Below, one piece after another: positions 35,752-47,975 of a stretch of DNA of 64,000 bases. A program made the translations under genes and the position numbers. Position 1 is the first letter of the stretch. Each line of letters starts with the position of its first letter. The notes under the pieces are model-generated. The model was not told the origin of the DNA and did no database searches. It was given only the letters and a program-made list of their open reading frames with translations. The stretch covers positions 28,820,295 to 28,884,294 of the forward strand of contig CM075853.1 of assembly GCA_037975125.1 (NCBI GenBank), given 5' to 3'. Source of the stretch: Latrodectus hesperus. Taxonomy: Eukaryota; Arthropoda; Arachnida; Araneae; Theridiidae.

Positions 35752-35754
<3 letters not shown>

Positions 35755-36652
35755 TTCTTATCATTATTTAATTGTATTAGCCATTTGGTACAAACAATTA
35801 ATTTGGTTTGAGTATTTAACCAAGTTGTTCATATTTAATTCAAACCACACAGTAATTCAATTTTCATTATTTAATTAAACCTACATTTGCTACAATTCAT
35901 TCTCAATATGTGAAAAAATAGGCAGAAATAAGCATCATTTAAGATTGATGTAAGAGTTATATAATATTTAGTATCAAAAAATTTGAAAAATTCACTTGTG
36001 AAATTTTCTACGTTTTTTAAAACATTTTAAGATAACCTCAATTTTAAATTTTCTAAAATATAAATCAATGCCAGAAAAGATTTTTGAATTTTGTGTCGTT
36101 AATACAAAAAGCAAATAAAGCATTTTGTAGAAAAATACTCTGAATTTCATGAAATTAATTCTTTGAACAAAATTTTATTAATTCTGCAATGAATCAACAA
36201 ATAGTATGATTAATAGTTTTTAAGTGATTCATTTTATTAATGAATTATTTTCATTTACTTATCTAAGTAAAATTAAAACAATTTAGGAAATTAATTTTGA
36301 AATTTTTTTAATGAAAACACTTATTAGAAATGGAAATATAAGAAATAATATAAATACCTGCTAACATTCAAATTTTTTAAATCTTAACATTTTTTCAATC
36401 GTATCTTTTACCTATTTGCATGAAGCATCCATTTATAATAAAGTTTAGGATTAAAACAACTTTCATATTTTGACACTAATAAATGTATTCTGCATTTGAA
36501 AAATAATTCTGAAATTTTTAAAAATTTTTTATTAAATATTATTTTTATCAAAACGAAACTTAAACAAATTGAAGAATGGCACATGATATTACACTTCAAT
36601 ACTCTTGGACATTTAAACACTTTAAGTAGGACATATTTGTTTTAAATAATCC

Positions 36653-36668
36653 TTTATTAATCTTTATT
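36653..36668 (-). terminator. tandem poly(A) signals of the unidentified minus-strand gene
   Basis: On the minus strand AATAAA occurs twice, at 36653-36658 and 36663-36668. They are the first such signals after the stop codon at 36928-36930, giving a 3' UTR of about 260-290 bases. The signal is common in AT-rich DNA, so this is supportive only. Confidence 0.4.
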
Positions 36669-36927
36669 AACCTAAAACAATTGTGCAATATTTATCGTAA
36701 ACACAAAATTTAACTTCATTAAAAGAGCAAGAAATTAGATTTTAAAATTAATGAAATTAGCTTCACTTGAATCAAAACCTATAAAGTTCTTTAAAAAGAA
36801 ACATATTAAATATTAAAAATTGTTTTCATCTCTTTTTAAAGCCCTTTATATATATATGCAGTATATATTTTATGATAGCTAACCCATAATGTTCAAGAAA
36901 CTGGAGAGAAAGCTTCATAATTTCAAA

Positions 36928-36976
36928 CTAACTTGATAATTCATACAATTTTAGTATGTGACCCAAGAACTGTATA
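36928..36976 (-). CDS. unidentified gene, probable last coding exon
   Basis: The acceptor TTTTGCTTTACAG is strong. The exon supplies the third base of an Asn codon and then reads IQFLGHILKLYELSS and a TAG stop. Its phase fits the exon at 37299. The short peptide is Leu-rich and helical in character. Found by splice signals and frame only, with no homology recognised. Confidence 0.5.
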
Positions 36977-37298
36977 CTGTAAAGCAAAACTGTACAAATA
37001 TGCAGTTATGAATATTTAAAGGAAAAATATGTTCATAAGAAAATTTTCTTCTAAGAGTAAGTTTTAATTAAGTTTCTGAAGTTGTATTTTGTAAAAGAAT
37101 TGCACTTTTATTGTAATTATTCAAATTAATACTAATTTATTTATTTAATCAAATATAATACAATCAAAGATAACATATACAAGATATTTACAAATGAGTA
37201 CAATAATTATAAATACAGTAAAAAATAACAAAATATATATTAGAATAAATATATACATTAAATAATAAATACTTTATTTGAGATTGACAAGTACTCAC

Positions 37299-37359
37299 TT
37301 ATTAAACAAATTTACAGTTTCAAGAAGTTTGTTATGCAGATACTTATAGTAGGCAGAAA
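37299..37359 (-). CDS. unidentified gene, internal exon
   Basis: The acceptor CTTTTTCTTTTCCAG and the donor GTGAGT are both near consensus. The single frame that joins its neighbours reads SAYYKYLHNKLLETVNLFN. It takes one base from the exon at 48843 (Val codon) and leaves two for the exon at 36928. 61 bases long. I do not recognise the protein. A Leu-rich helical repeat protein is possible. Confidence 0.55.
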
Positions 37360-37369
37360 CTGGAAAAGA

Positions 37370-39230
37370 AAAAGTCAAAATGGTTGGGAGGGTAAACAAT
37401 CTTTTTATTACAAAAAATAAAATTTACAGAAAAATTTGATTTGTTAAATACAATTTTTTATTTGAATTATAATAATCCACATACATGAATATAAAAGTCT
37501 TTATTATTTTTCATAATTGTAGAAAATTCTATGTAATGTGACAAAAAATTATACACAAAAAGTTTTAGTGTATTAATTCTTCAACCAATAACAAACTTGA
37601 TTTACATATAATGCATGTTTCTAAGACAAAGCAAGTTAAAAAAATAACATGTCTTTTTAAACAAACATTGCATTAATTTACTGTTATACATTCTATGCTA
37701 AAAATTTTTTAAAAAATATATACTTCCTAAATTTATTACTAGAAAATAAAATTTTGCCTTATCTGTAATTAAAAAAATTTTTTCTAATGCAAAATATCTT
37801 ATAACTGTTTCATTTAAGAGCAGAAAAATTAAAATTTTATGAAGATCAAAAAATTAATTTAATTGAACAATATATAAATTGCTTAATATATTAGTTACAT
37901 CATTTATCTTTTCCATAATGTTTTTTTAAATAAATTGCAATCAATTTATATTCTTTTCATTCTATGTATAATTTTATTTAAACAAACAAATTTGCAGTAA
38001 AATAAAAGTTTTAACTCAAAATATAGCTTGGAGATTTTTAATAAATGAAGATTGATATTAATATAAGTAAGCTTATAAGAGTACATAAGCATTATATATA
38101 TATTGTAATATTTAATATATTCATTATTTGGAGACTATATAAGTGAAATTCAAACTGTTATATCATACATTGGTAGATATCAGGCATCATAATTTCAGAA
38201 AAATTCAAGGAATCTGGTCCATACATTTTAGATGGTTGTGATAATTAATTAGCAAATAAATTAGATTTAAAAATGTGGAATTTAAATATTTGCATCACAT
38301 ATTAATCTGATATAGGGTATAGGATAAATATTTATACATGTAAGCACTATTTTAGAAGTTTCTAAAAATTGTAACCTTGCAACAAATCAAAAATGAAAAA
38401 GAGAAAACAATTTTTGAAAATGAAAAAATAATAAAAATAATTCCTCATGTAAAAAAAATCAAAACATATATAAATATTTCTATATAATTTTCTTTGAACA
38501 AAGACTTCATAATGAATAATTAATTTAAAAAGTACTTCATTCAATATAAACGATGAAATTGTAAATTATTAATCTTAATGAAAATAAATATTAACTAAAG
38601 ACAATAGAAAAAAATTGATAAAAAAATTTTTAGACTTGATACAATACCTACTTTTAAAATGAAAAAGGCAATTTTTTTCAAAAAACTACTTAGAAATTAA
38701 AGGGATTCTTGGTTGCAAGGAAAATTTTTAATGAGTAACTTGAGGAAATCTAACCATTTTGCTTATATTAAAATAGTATCATGTTACTTAAAAACCTGAT
38801 TTTTACCTGATGCGAAAATTAAATGAAAAAGAATATGTAAATTTAAACATTGGACACAGAATTATACCAATTTTATTCTGCAACACATCTGAAGATTTTT
38901 CAGATCTTGTGACGCAATCTTTACAATTGAATTGTAACAGAGTTTAGAAATTGAATTTAATGTTTCTAACATCAGATGAAAATAAAATTTATATTTATTA
39001 AAACTCTGCTCCCCATAAAAAAAAACTTAAAAAAGGATATAACTAAATACTAAGAATAAAAAAGCATATTAATAAGAATAAGCCTTAAATGCTTCACCAA
39101 TGAGACCAAGTGATTTTTTCTCAAATGAGACACTTATAGAACCAAAATATCATATTTTAAATATCCTAAATGAAAAAATTTAAGTATAATGTGAAAAAGA
39201 TGTTATAATGTAAATACAATAAATGATGAA
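37370..39230. other. AT-rich stretch, nothing recognised
   Basis: Probably intron of the unidentified minus-strand gene. No frame with homology and no repeat with clear ends. Confidence 0.4.
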
Positions 39231-39237
39231 AGATTAA

Positions 39238-39300
39238 CCCAGATAAGCCTACTGTCCTATATTTAGGACAGTAGAATACAGGACAGTAGGCTTATCTGGG
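39238..39300. mobile_element. 63-bp piggyBac-type MITE between TTAA sites
   Basis: Perfect 21-bp terminal inverted repeats, CCCAGATAAGCCTACTGTCC plus one base, at 39238-39258 and 39280-39300. They are flanked directly by TTAA at 39234-39237 and 39301-39304. TTAA target duplication and termini starting CCC are the signature of piggyBac elements. The 21-base spacer holds a third copy of AGGACAGTAG, so an inner hairpin (39249-39274) can form instead. No coding capacity, so it would have been moved by a transposase in trans. Confidence 0.75.
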
Positions 39301-39304
39301 TTAA

Positions 39305-42300
39305 GGGAAATGAAATGCTTATTGGCATTATTTGAGGTATATTGTGCAATATACCATCTTCTAGATTTTTTATCTGGATTTTTATTACTTCAGATTAGAG
39401 ATGAAAAATGTGTGTTATGAGTATATTATTGTTGTATAAATAAAGGAAATCAATAATAAATTTAAAAATAATTATTAATTTTATAAACTTAACATTATTT
39501 AACATAAAGAAGTATTTTCTAACTCAAAATAGGAAGGAAGAACCCTTAGCAAATACAATAAATGGCACACCTTGAAAACTAGCATTTTAGAAGTGAAAAT
39601 TTCTAACCTTCTAGGAAGGGAATTAACTATTTAGGATAGCAAGAGCGTGGTGAAGGAAAGAAACCCACTATTTACCAGAAAGTGGCAAGTTCTGTACAAC
39701 TTAGTGAAAAATTCATATTATTTAATAATAGGGGCTGGGGCACATAAAATAGGTTGCAGTTGCATTTCCTTTAAATAAAATATTTCTGAGAGTAATCCAA
39801 TTCTAGTTAACTTTTATTTGGTTATTGTTTACAAATTATGAACCACAACTAAGCTCCATTAAAGAGAGTCAGGAAACTCTAAGCAGAATTTGCAGTTATC
39901 TGATTCCTTAATATAGAATAAAAGACCCAAACAAAAAGAACAAAAAGAATTGAGAATTGAGATGAATTTAGAGAAATTTATACAAAATGATACTAAAATC
40001 AGCGATGCTTATTTTGTGAGAATAACCCAATCATTAAGATAATAAACTTCTAGGTATTTTAACACTTAGAGGAAAAATTCAATTTTTTTCATTTTACATA
40101 CATAATTATTAACCACAAACAAGAAATGAAAACAATCGGAAACTTAAATCTAAATATATGATAGATAACTTTTTTGTTATATTTTTAGGTGGAAACATTT
40201 TTAAGAATTACATTAAAAAACATCACCAATTAATTAATGAAACATATATAAAAGCTGCAACAATTAAGTTAAAAAGCATTACTTATGTTGAGCAGTAAAT
40301 TAAAAAAAGTTTAAAAATTATTATTTACAATACTGTTTTAATTTTAATAACAGCCATAAAACTTTTAATATCAAAATGTTGCAATATTTATGCCAATTTT
40401 TATCACCTACTAAAATGAAAAACTTGTTTCCTTGAAAACTTTAATAATTTAAAATCATATATCTTGCATATTCTCTAATCTCTTTATTTTATTAAGCTGA
40501 ACATTAAAAATGCCAAAAGAAATGCAAAGAAATCTGATTGAATGTGAATACAAAAAATGACCCATTACTGATAAACTCTATATTAAGAAACATTTCAAAG
40601 TTTCCAAACAATAAGAATAGCACAAATTATAAAATTTTATTTGAAAAATAAAAAACAAAGGCAAGTATTCGAAACTGTCATCTATTATAAGTTAAAGTAG
40701 AATTTTTCTCTTAGCCAACACAAACTTTCCACTAAATTCTAATGGAATCATAAATTGGGAAATTTTAACTCTTTGATGGATAAAAAAATGGATTCTAATA
40801 CTTTGAAGAGCTATTTCAAGGCTTGTGATGTTGCAATAGAAAATATGTAATAAAAAGGCCTTCAAAGTCAATATGAAATATTGTAAGAATTGAATTATTC
40901 AAAAATTTTTTAGCAATTTGAATTGTAAATACGTAATATGTAGCATTAAGTATCAATGTGTATAGTAAAATTTAATTCATGTTTAATAAAATATTGATAA
41001 GATTATAAAAATAGGAATGATTTTACCCCTACAATTTAGTATTAAGAGCAAAAAATTATATTTTGTAAAAATAAAGTGTTTCCAACAGTTTTATATTATG
41101 TAGTAAAAACAACTACTATGTATGTGTGTGTGTGTATTTTTGTAGTTTAAATAAAAATATAAAAAAATTCATTTTTTTTTCCAAGGAAAAATTTTTTACT
41201 TTTATATAAGTAAAAGTATGCAAATAATCTATTACTATTAATTCCAAATTCTATTCCTTTAATTGTTAGTCATAAGATGAGCATTTTCAGTTAACAAAGG
41301 TATTAAAAATATAGTGAGACATTTTAAAGGTAACTGAAACCAATGAATGAATTTTACGAATTGCAAAAAATTTCTTCTTATAATCTATACAAAAAAGCAA
41401 ACCATAATTTATGAAGTTACATCGATTGATTTTTTTTCTTAACACACGATATACAAATTCTACTGCTATGAACCTAAAAATAAATATATGGCTGCTTAAA
41501 AATAGAGCATCTATTTTTCATAAGTAATGTAGGTTATACATTAAATTATAATTGATAAATATTATGCAGGAATAAAATTAATTTTTACAGCAATACCAAA
41601 TACACTGAAAAATTTAATTTTTAATTATTTGTATATAATACGCAAAAAATTGCAGGACATAAAAAATAAATTGGGAAATGTAGTATTGTTATAAGAAATA
41701 TATTAATTATAAGTAAATTTAATTTTATTACATGATAATAAAAAAATTCAAAAATCCATTAACTAAAAATAGCTTATTAAATGATTAAAGACTATTTTCT
41801 AGTTTTAACAGAAAAGCATTTATTGACTTTAATCTTTCTTAATGTATTGCATGTCTTCCTTTAATATTTTTGTAATTTAAAGCACACTGCTTTGCTCAAT
41901 ATAGTTCAGAAACCATTATTTTGACATCAGTATTAGATATCACATTTATTATCACAAAACGAATTCATTTTAAATCATAAAAAAAGTTTTATATGGTAAA
42001 TTTAAAATTTTGCATGTTTAAAAAAGTTAATTTATCTAATAATTTTGAAGCCCAACTGTGTTCTCTTTGTGCACAAATCACATTTCTAAAATTAATACTA
42101 TTACACGAGCCCTTGGGAGCATTTCTTCTCTTTTACAAACACAGAAAAGTACTTCTATAAAGAATTAAACAAACAGGAATTTTACAAGGGAAGAACATTT
42201 TAAGCAATCAAAAAATTTCTTTTGAAAATTAGGATGGCATTTGACAGTTTAGAGCCAATTGTTTATCTTTATTATATAGAAATGAGACAAAATGGAAATA

Positions 42301-43120
42301 TTCCATCGAGAAAAAAGATGACTTCATTGAAAATTAATAACATGACCTCATTTTTTTAAAATAAAAGCAATGACTGGACTTTAAGAATACTTATTATATA
42401 TCCATTCTTAAAAATATAATAAAAATTCTTTTTCAATTTATTAATAAAAATGTTTTGCTGTTGTTTGGACCAAAATAAATTACAAGAAGGGAAAAGATAA
42501 GTTATTACTTAATAAGTTAAATTTGTTAAAAAATGTCATTAGCTTAGCATGTTTCAATAAAATACTTTAAAAAAAATTGCTTTTAGTATAAATTTTTATA
42601 TAAGCACATTTGCATTCTGTTTATAATTATTATATATTTAAAAGTGTGTTTAATATTTTTTTACATTTCTATTTTTATATTTTACTATATTGATGATTTA
42701 TTTGCATGTATCAAAGAGCACTTTGTGGATTTTGAATTAAATCGCTGTAAAAATCATGTATAATATGATTTTACTATATTATACATGATAAAATTTATTT
42801 AATTTTCACCAAATGAAACAGATATAACATATCAGATAAATACAGATCATTTTTTCTTCAAATTACATAATATTAAATCACATCCAAAAATCCATTTATT
42901 TAATCATAAAATTCATTTTCTTTACATATCTTTGAAACGTACAATAGAAAATTAATATTTAAAATTTTTTGCAAAATTTTAACTTGGGTTATCTTTATTA
43001 AATTTATTTACCAGGCAAAATTTTATTATCAGATTTTAAGGATACAAAGGTTTGATTGTATTTTACAGATCTGATATAGCATTTTACGTTTTTATTTACA
43101 AATTCTAAAATTTACATGAA
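39305..43120. other. AT-rich stretch with small inverted repeats only
   Basis: Includes a perfect 14-bp inverted repeat at 42753-42766 and 42776-42789 and a short TG run near 41119-41136. No gene recognised. 39530-39720 is less AT-rich but shows no frame. Confidence 0.4.
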
Positions 43121-43145
43121 AAAATTATATTTTCTTCTCTTGAAG

Positions 43146-43226
43146 CCCACGAGATGTGATGAAGCAAGATTGCTCCTGTTCACATGCTGATTGCAGTGGG
43201 TGTTCAAGCACTTGTAAAAGGCACAG
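43146..43226 (+). other. exon-like Cys-rich open segment, uncertain
   Basis: On the plus strand a good pyrimidine tract and AG (TTTTCTTCTCTTGAAG) precede 81 bases that end before GTGATAG. One frame is open and reads PRDVMKQD, then CSCSHADCSGCSSTCKRH, with six Cys in 16 residues. One minus-strand frame is also open across it (CLNTHCNQHVNRSN), so the strand is undecided. It could equally be a relic of a repeat. Confidence 0.25.
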
Positions 43227-43239
43227 GTGATAGATTATT

Positions 43240-46200
43240 CATGGTGAATATCTTTTATATTCTTGGGTAATGCTAAATAATGTAGAAAGTTTAAACTTAA
43301 TCAACCAAATAAATTTTTTACTAAAAAAAAGACTGAAAATGTTAACTTATATAAAAAAATATTCAAAAAATTCTCCAAGTTTCTCAACTTACAAAGATTA
43401 AAAATGATTTTTTTTTAAAATAATAATAAGTATATGTGAAAATGGATGCATTTAAAAGTACTAGAATACTAATTTATTTGCATATTTTGACAAATTAAAA
43501 AAATTAAAAAATTTTTAAAAAGTGTTGTATAAGCAAAATTACATTTTTATTCTTCAATGATTATAAGCTATTTCATTCATTATGTGTTAAATAGTCATAA
43601 AGTAAACTATACAAAATTTTACCAATAATTTTTAATGTTTCAAATAAAAAAATACTGTTGAAAAATGCATGCAATTTTATACTATTTTACATGCCTTCAT
43701 TTAAAAAATATGAGATAAAATAAACATTTGTTAAGAAAAAAATATGTTGCCTTACTGTCCAATTTAATTATAAAAAGGAAAATAATTTTATATATTGCTT
43801 ATTGGTAATTAAAATCACATATTATATTCAAATTTATATGAAAATAATGAAAACTATTTAAAAAGTTCTAATACATTTAATTATTATTAAAAATCAATTT
43901 AGTAGCAAAAAAGAAAGGACTATTTTTAACTCTACCTACGTCAGATAACAATTAGAAATTGTTGAATACAATCAGGAATTTAAGGGAAGATTAGAAAAAT
44001 ATCTACACATTAGATATAAGAAACATATAAGTTCTAGATATTCATTTTTGAAATATATTCCCATTATTGAAAAATGAATTACCTTTGTAAAATTTTAAAA
44101 AAAATACAAAATAAATATTAAAGTGTGAATACTGCTAATTATTCAGATACTAAAAATTTCAGTCTCCAGTCCAGATGAATCATAAAAACTTCAAGTGATT
44201 ATAATTTTTTTAAAAAAAAATGAATTCAATATCTTATAAACTTAAAAGCATAACAGTAACTTAATAAAGAAAAAATAATTTTATCATACATGCACATTAT
44301 CAAGCTTTAAATATATAAGATTCAATTTAATATATATAAGGTATCATAATTGTAATAACAATCAAGATGGGAGTACTAAGACCCTCCTAAGTAGAGTACA
44401 AAGGGATCTATTGCGCTAACCCAAGTTAACAAATGGAAAAAATATACATGTATATCCTGAAGTGGAAACAAATCCAGTTCTTCAAGATCCAAAGTATAAG
44501 CTTCGAATAAGGTTAGTGTGGGAGAATAAAATGTGTATATAGGTATCTTTCCACTTTTCATACTTCCTACAGAATGGATTGTGTTTGATACCTATGATAT
44601 GGAGATCTCTAAAATGCAGTGCTCTGCAAAGAAACCATCTTCAATTTTGCATCTGAAACAATCAAGGTTGTGAATCATCTTTGTTGCTGCTATATTAGGA
44701 CTAACAAGACGTCTTTTTGCTAGTTATTGACCCAGTAAGTTGTTATAGAAGGAAAGTTGTTTCTTAGGGAGCCAAAAATCTGGAAGATTGTGGCTTTTGA
44801 GATAACACAAGCTAGTTCAAAAAGGACATTTCAAGCACCTCCTCTATCAAGTGCATCAACAGTAACAGTATAAACCAAGGAATCCAGAGAAGAGTTATCA
44901 TACTAATAATCTTATCATTATATTCAGAAATTTAATAAAATGCCATAAAAATGATTTATCAAATGGTGGAGACATATTTGTAAAACATTCATCATGAATA
45001 TTACCACTTTTAAAAGTGATACAAATAACTAGAATAAATTCAGGAGAAGTTTAAATTAAAATTATCTTCATCATCATTTTAAAGTGTTAGCCCAATTTCA
45101 TTTTTAAACAATATTTTTCATTAAAATAAAAATCATAATAGAAATTTGTTTCTGGTTTAAGTATTGTATGCTATTTTGTAATTAATTCGATCTAAAATCT
45201 TTTAGTTTTTAATATACAATGAGTGCTTGCAAATAAAAAACTTAGCAAATATTAGTAATCAATTCTTCTATAAACATATATTCAATCAGCGCATTCACCA
45301 ATATGTGATACAAGTATACTTGAACAGCACCAATTTACATATAGAAATGTTATACTTAAAGAAAATAATCTTATTGCAATCATTTTTACTGTAGTATTTA
45401 AAAAAGTAAAATAAAAGGCAGTCATGTGATGAAAGAACTGGCAAAGAAAAAAGTCTACCTCTTACATTAACTTTTTAAAGGAAGAAATAGTATATATAAT
45501 CTGAATGACAACAATCCAATTAAAAAGTTCTCAATTTTTATTATTCCATTGTACTTTTACATAAAAAGATGCTTAATAAGCTTAGAATGGCACAGTTCAT
45601 TTCAATCAAGGTTCATTTTCATGGTAGTTAAAAATCCTTAGTTGTATTTTTCTATCCTCCTTAGGTTCTTGTATTTAAAAACTACTAATTTATATAAGTG
45701 CAAAATATTCATTAAAATATTTTGACAGGATGTGAGTCAAAATAGTTTACATACAATAATAAGGAAGACAATACCTTTCAAGAGAAGCAATTATTACTAC
45801 GAAAAAGGTATGGTTTTCATTTCTGAGAAGCAGAAAATAGTAAAATTAGAATTCCCTCCTGAATTTGCAATAGTGTTAGAAAATAAAAGAAACAATAACA
45901 AAAGTTGTTCAATCTGATTTATTGTTAAGAGAAAAACACATGATAACTGTGCAAAGTACCAGTGATGACTGTAATACAGTTCATACTGAAGAACTTCCAT
46001 TTTTCCCACTTTAAAGATTTTTAATGCTTTATTATTTCTCTAAAATCAATTCTTGCAAAGATCCTCAATGAAGTACACACTGATCTGAGATGCTAAAGAT
46101 TTCACACACCTTTTTATCTCCCTCAAAAGTTCAATGAGAGAAAGAAAAAACAAAGGTACAATAAATAATGCAGGATATAGTTTTCAATAAATGCTGATTA

Positions 46201-47120
46201 TGCTGGAAATGCATGTTGGGTCATCATCATACATAAATGTCTAAATAGGGAGAAGAACAACAAATCAATAAATGGGGAAAATTTTGTTTCAAAAAGAAAT
46301 GGCATGTTGTTTATCAAATGGTCTAGTAAGATGTAAAAGCCTATCACATAATCATCAAAGATACTTGCAAAAAATATTCAGAAACTTAGTAGGGTTTATA
46401 AACTTATGTGCAATGGAAATTTCGGTCAGATCAAACATTTGGAAATATTGAAAATGATTTTTTGCTGAAGACTTGTCAATAAGAATGACAAGGTTTCCAT
46501 ACTTTTAGAAGGACCTGTTTAATTCTGATCAAGATTTTCATTATTTCTGGGAAACATACATTTCATGAATATCTTGCATTGCTGTTTGATGAAAAGTCAA
46601 AACCAATGATTTGTTCAAGTTTAATACATTGATAGTTTATTCTTTTCTGATTCTCAAATGACATACAAACCTATTTACATATTATTCAGTGTAAGGTATA
46701 TGTCAATATATATATAATACGAAATGATATTGAGCATAAGTTTAGAAAACAATAAGTTTATTTTTTCTGCTTTATTTAAGATAACAAGCTTTAATAATTT
46801 TTTAGAAATTTAATTAGATATCTTTTAAACAAGCTTTTAGCTCACTTTATTAATATAATTTGTAACAAACATAAAATATCTTATTTTTAAAAATAAACTA
46901 CCATTTAATTATCAGAATACAACTAACATACATACTATAAGAATAGATGTTTATAAATCCAATCAATAACCTTCTGATGTAAAATTATATTTTAATAACC
47001 ATATGTATCTGTTTATAAATATTATACAGCTTACTATTTTTTTTTCAAATGGGCTGTTTTTAAAAACATTGTCAGTGAACACTTATCCATTTTGATTAAT
47101 ATTAGGAGATACAAATTTTA
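43240..47120. other. intergenic or intronic DNA with a less AT-rich block
   Basis: 44350-44890 is richer in GC and has a minus-strand open frame at 44376-44561 without recognisable motifs. It may be an old element. 45732-45917 (plus) is open for 61 codons, also without motifs. Nothing here supports a gene. Confidence 0.35.
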
Positions 47121-47129
47121 TTTAAAGCC

Positions 47130-47975
47130 TCATGAAAATTTTTGGAATTCAAAAAAGCCAATTGGGTCCAATTTGAACATTCTACTTCCTCTGCATTTGG
47201 CAATCACCTCATTGGCAATGACTTAGAACAGGATTGGCTATTTTTTAAAAGCACCCATTAATTATGCTGCCTGATTTTCCATTCTTAGGGGTAGTGTTAA
47301 AAGGTACAGACCCTTGTAACAACTTAAGGATGTTTCTTTGGTTGCTCTTATTGCAAAAATGATGTGGAACCTCATTCTTTGAAGTCCTTTTCTTATATAA
47401 AGACTGGCCTTGAACAAGTATATTTCTACATAGAACTCCAGTCCAAGGTGCATAAATGATAGATTTAGTTAAATTTACAATATAAATGGCTCTTGATATA
47501 AGGCAATACAAGGCATTCCCTTTTTGGCAATGAAGCTTTATACTGATGCCAGCAGAGAAAATTATCATGTTTCTAGAAATGGCATTGAGATAATTGAGAC
47601 ACCAAGTGGCACATTTGATCTTAGGATCAGAAATCTTGATGGCAGTTCTGTTTTAGGTCCAAATTTATAGCAATGTACAAGATACTTTTTATTGAACTGT
47701 CTACTAAATTAGTCTTAAATGACATTTGGATTTTATCTGACAGTTGTGTCTCTATTCAGAATCTTTCTCATTGGATGACAGTGGGGGATGTGACAAGCCT
47801 GAATATTCTTGTTGTTTGGCTTTCTGATGAGGACACAATACACTTTGAGTGTGTCCCATCCCATATTGGTTTTTTATGAAAACAAAATCCCTGATAGTTT
47901 GATCAAGTCTGTCTCTATTAACACTGTGCTGCCAGCTTGACTTACACAGAAATCTCCTCAATAAAAGATTGGATA
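47130..47975 (+). pseudogene. decayed non-LTR retrotransposon, RNase H region
   Basis: The plus-strand frames carry an RNase H with KLYTDASREN at about 47532. After a one-base shift they continue SVFRSKFIA, DIWILSDSC, SIQNLSHW, VGDVTSLNILV and ECVPSHIGF, then a stop and PDSLIKS. The pattern matches the RNase H that I associate with arachnid LINEs (YTDGS, SVFRSE, SDSRSSIQHLS, VPSH). The catalytic Glu of SVFRSE is Lys here. Upstream (47170-47500) only scattered matches remain. A different family from the elements at 13834 and 63381. Confidence 0.65.

Noticed and set aside
47245..47568. Minus-strand open frame of 107 codons
   Set aside because: It overlaps the plus-strand RNase H relic and has no motif of its own.
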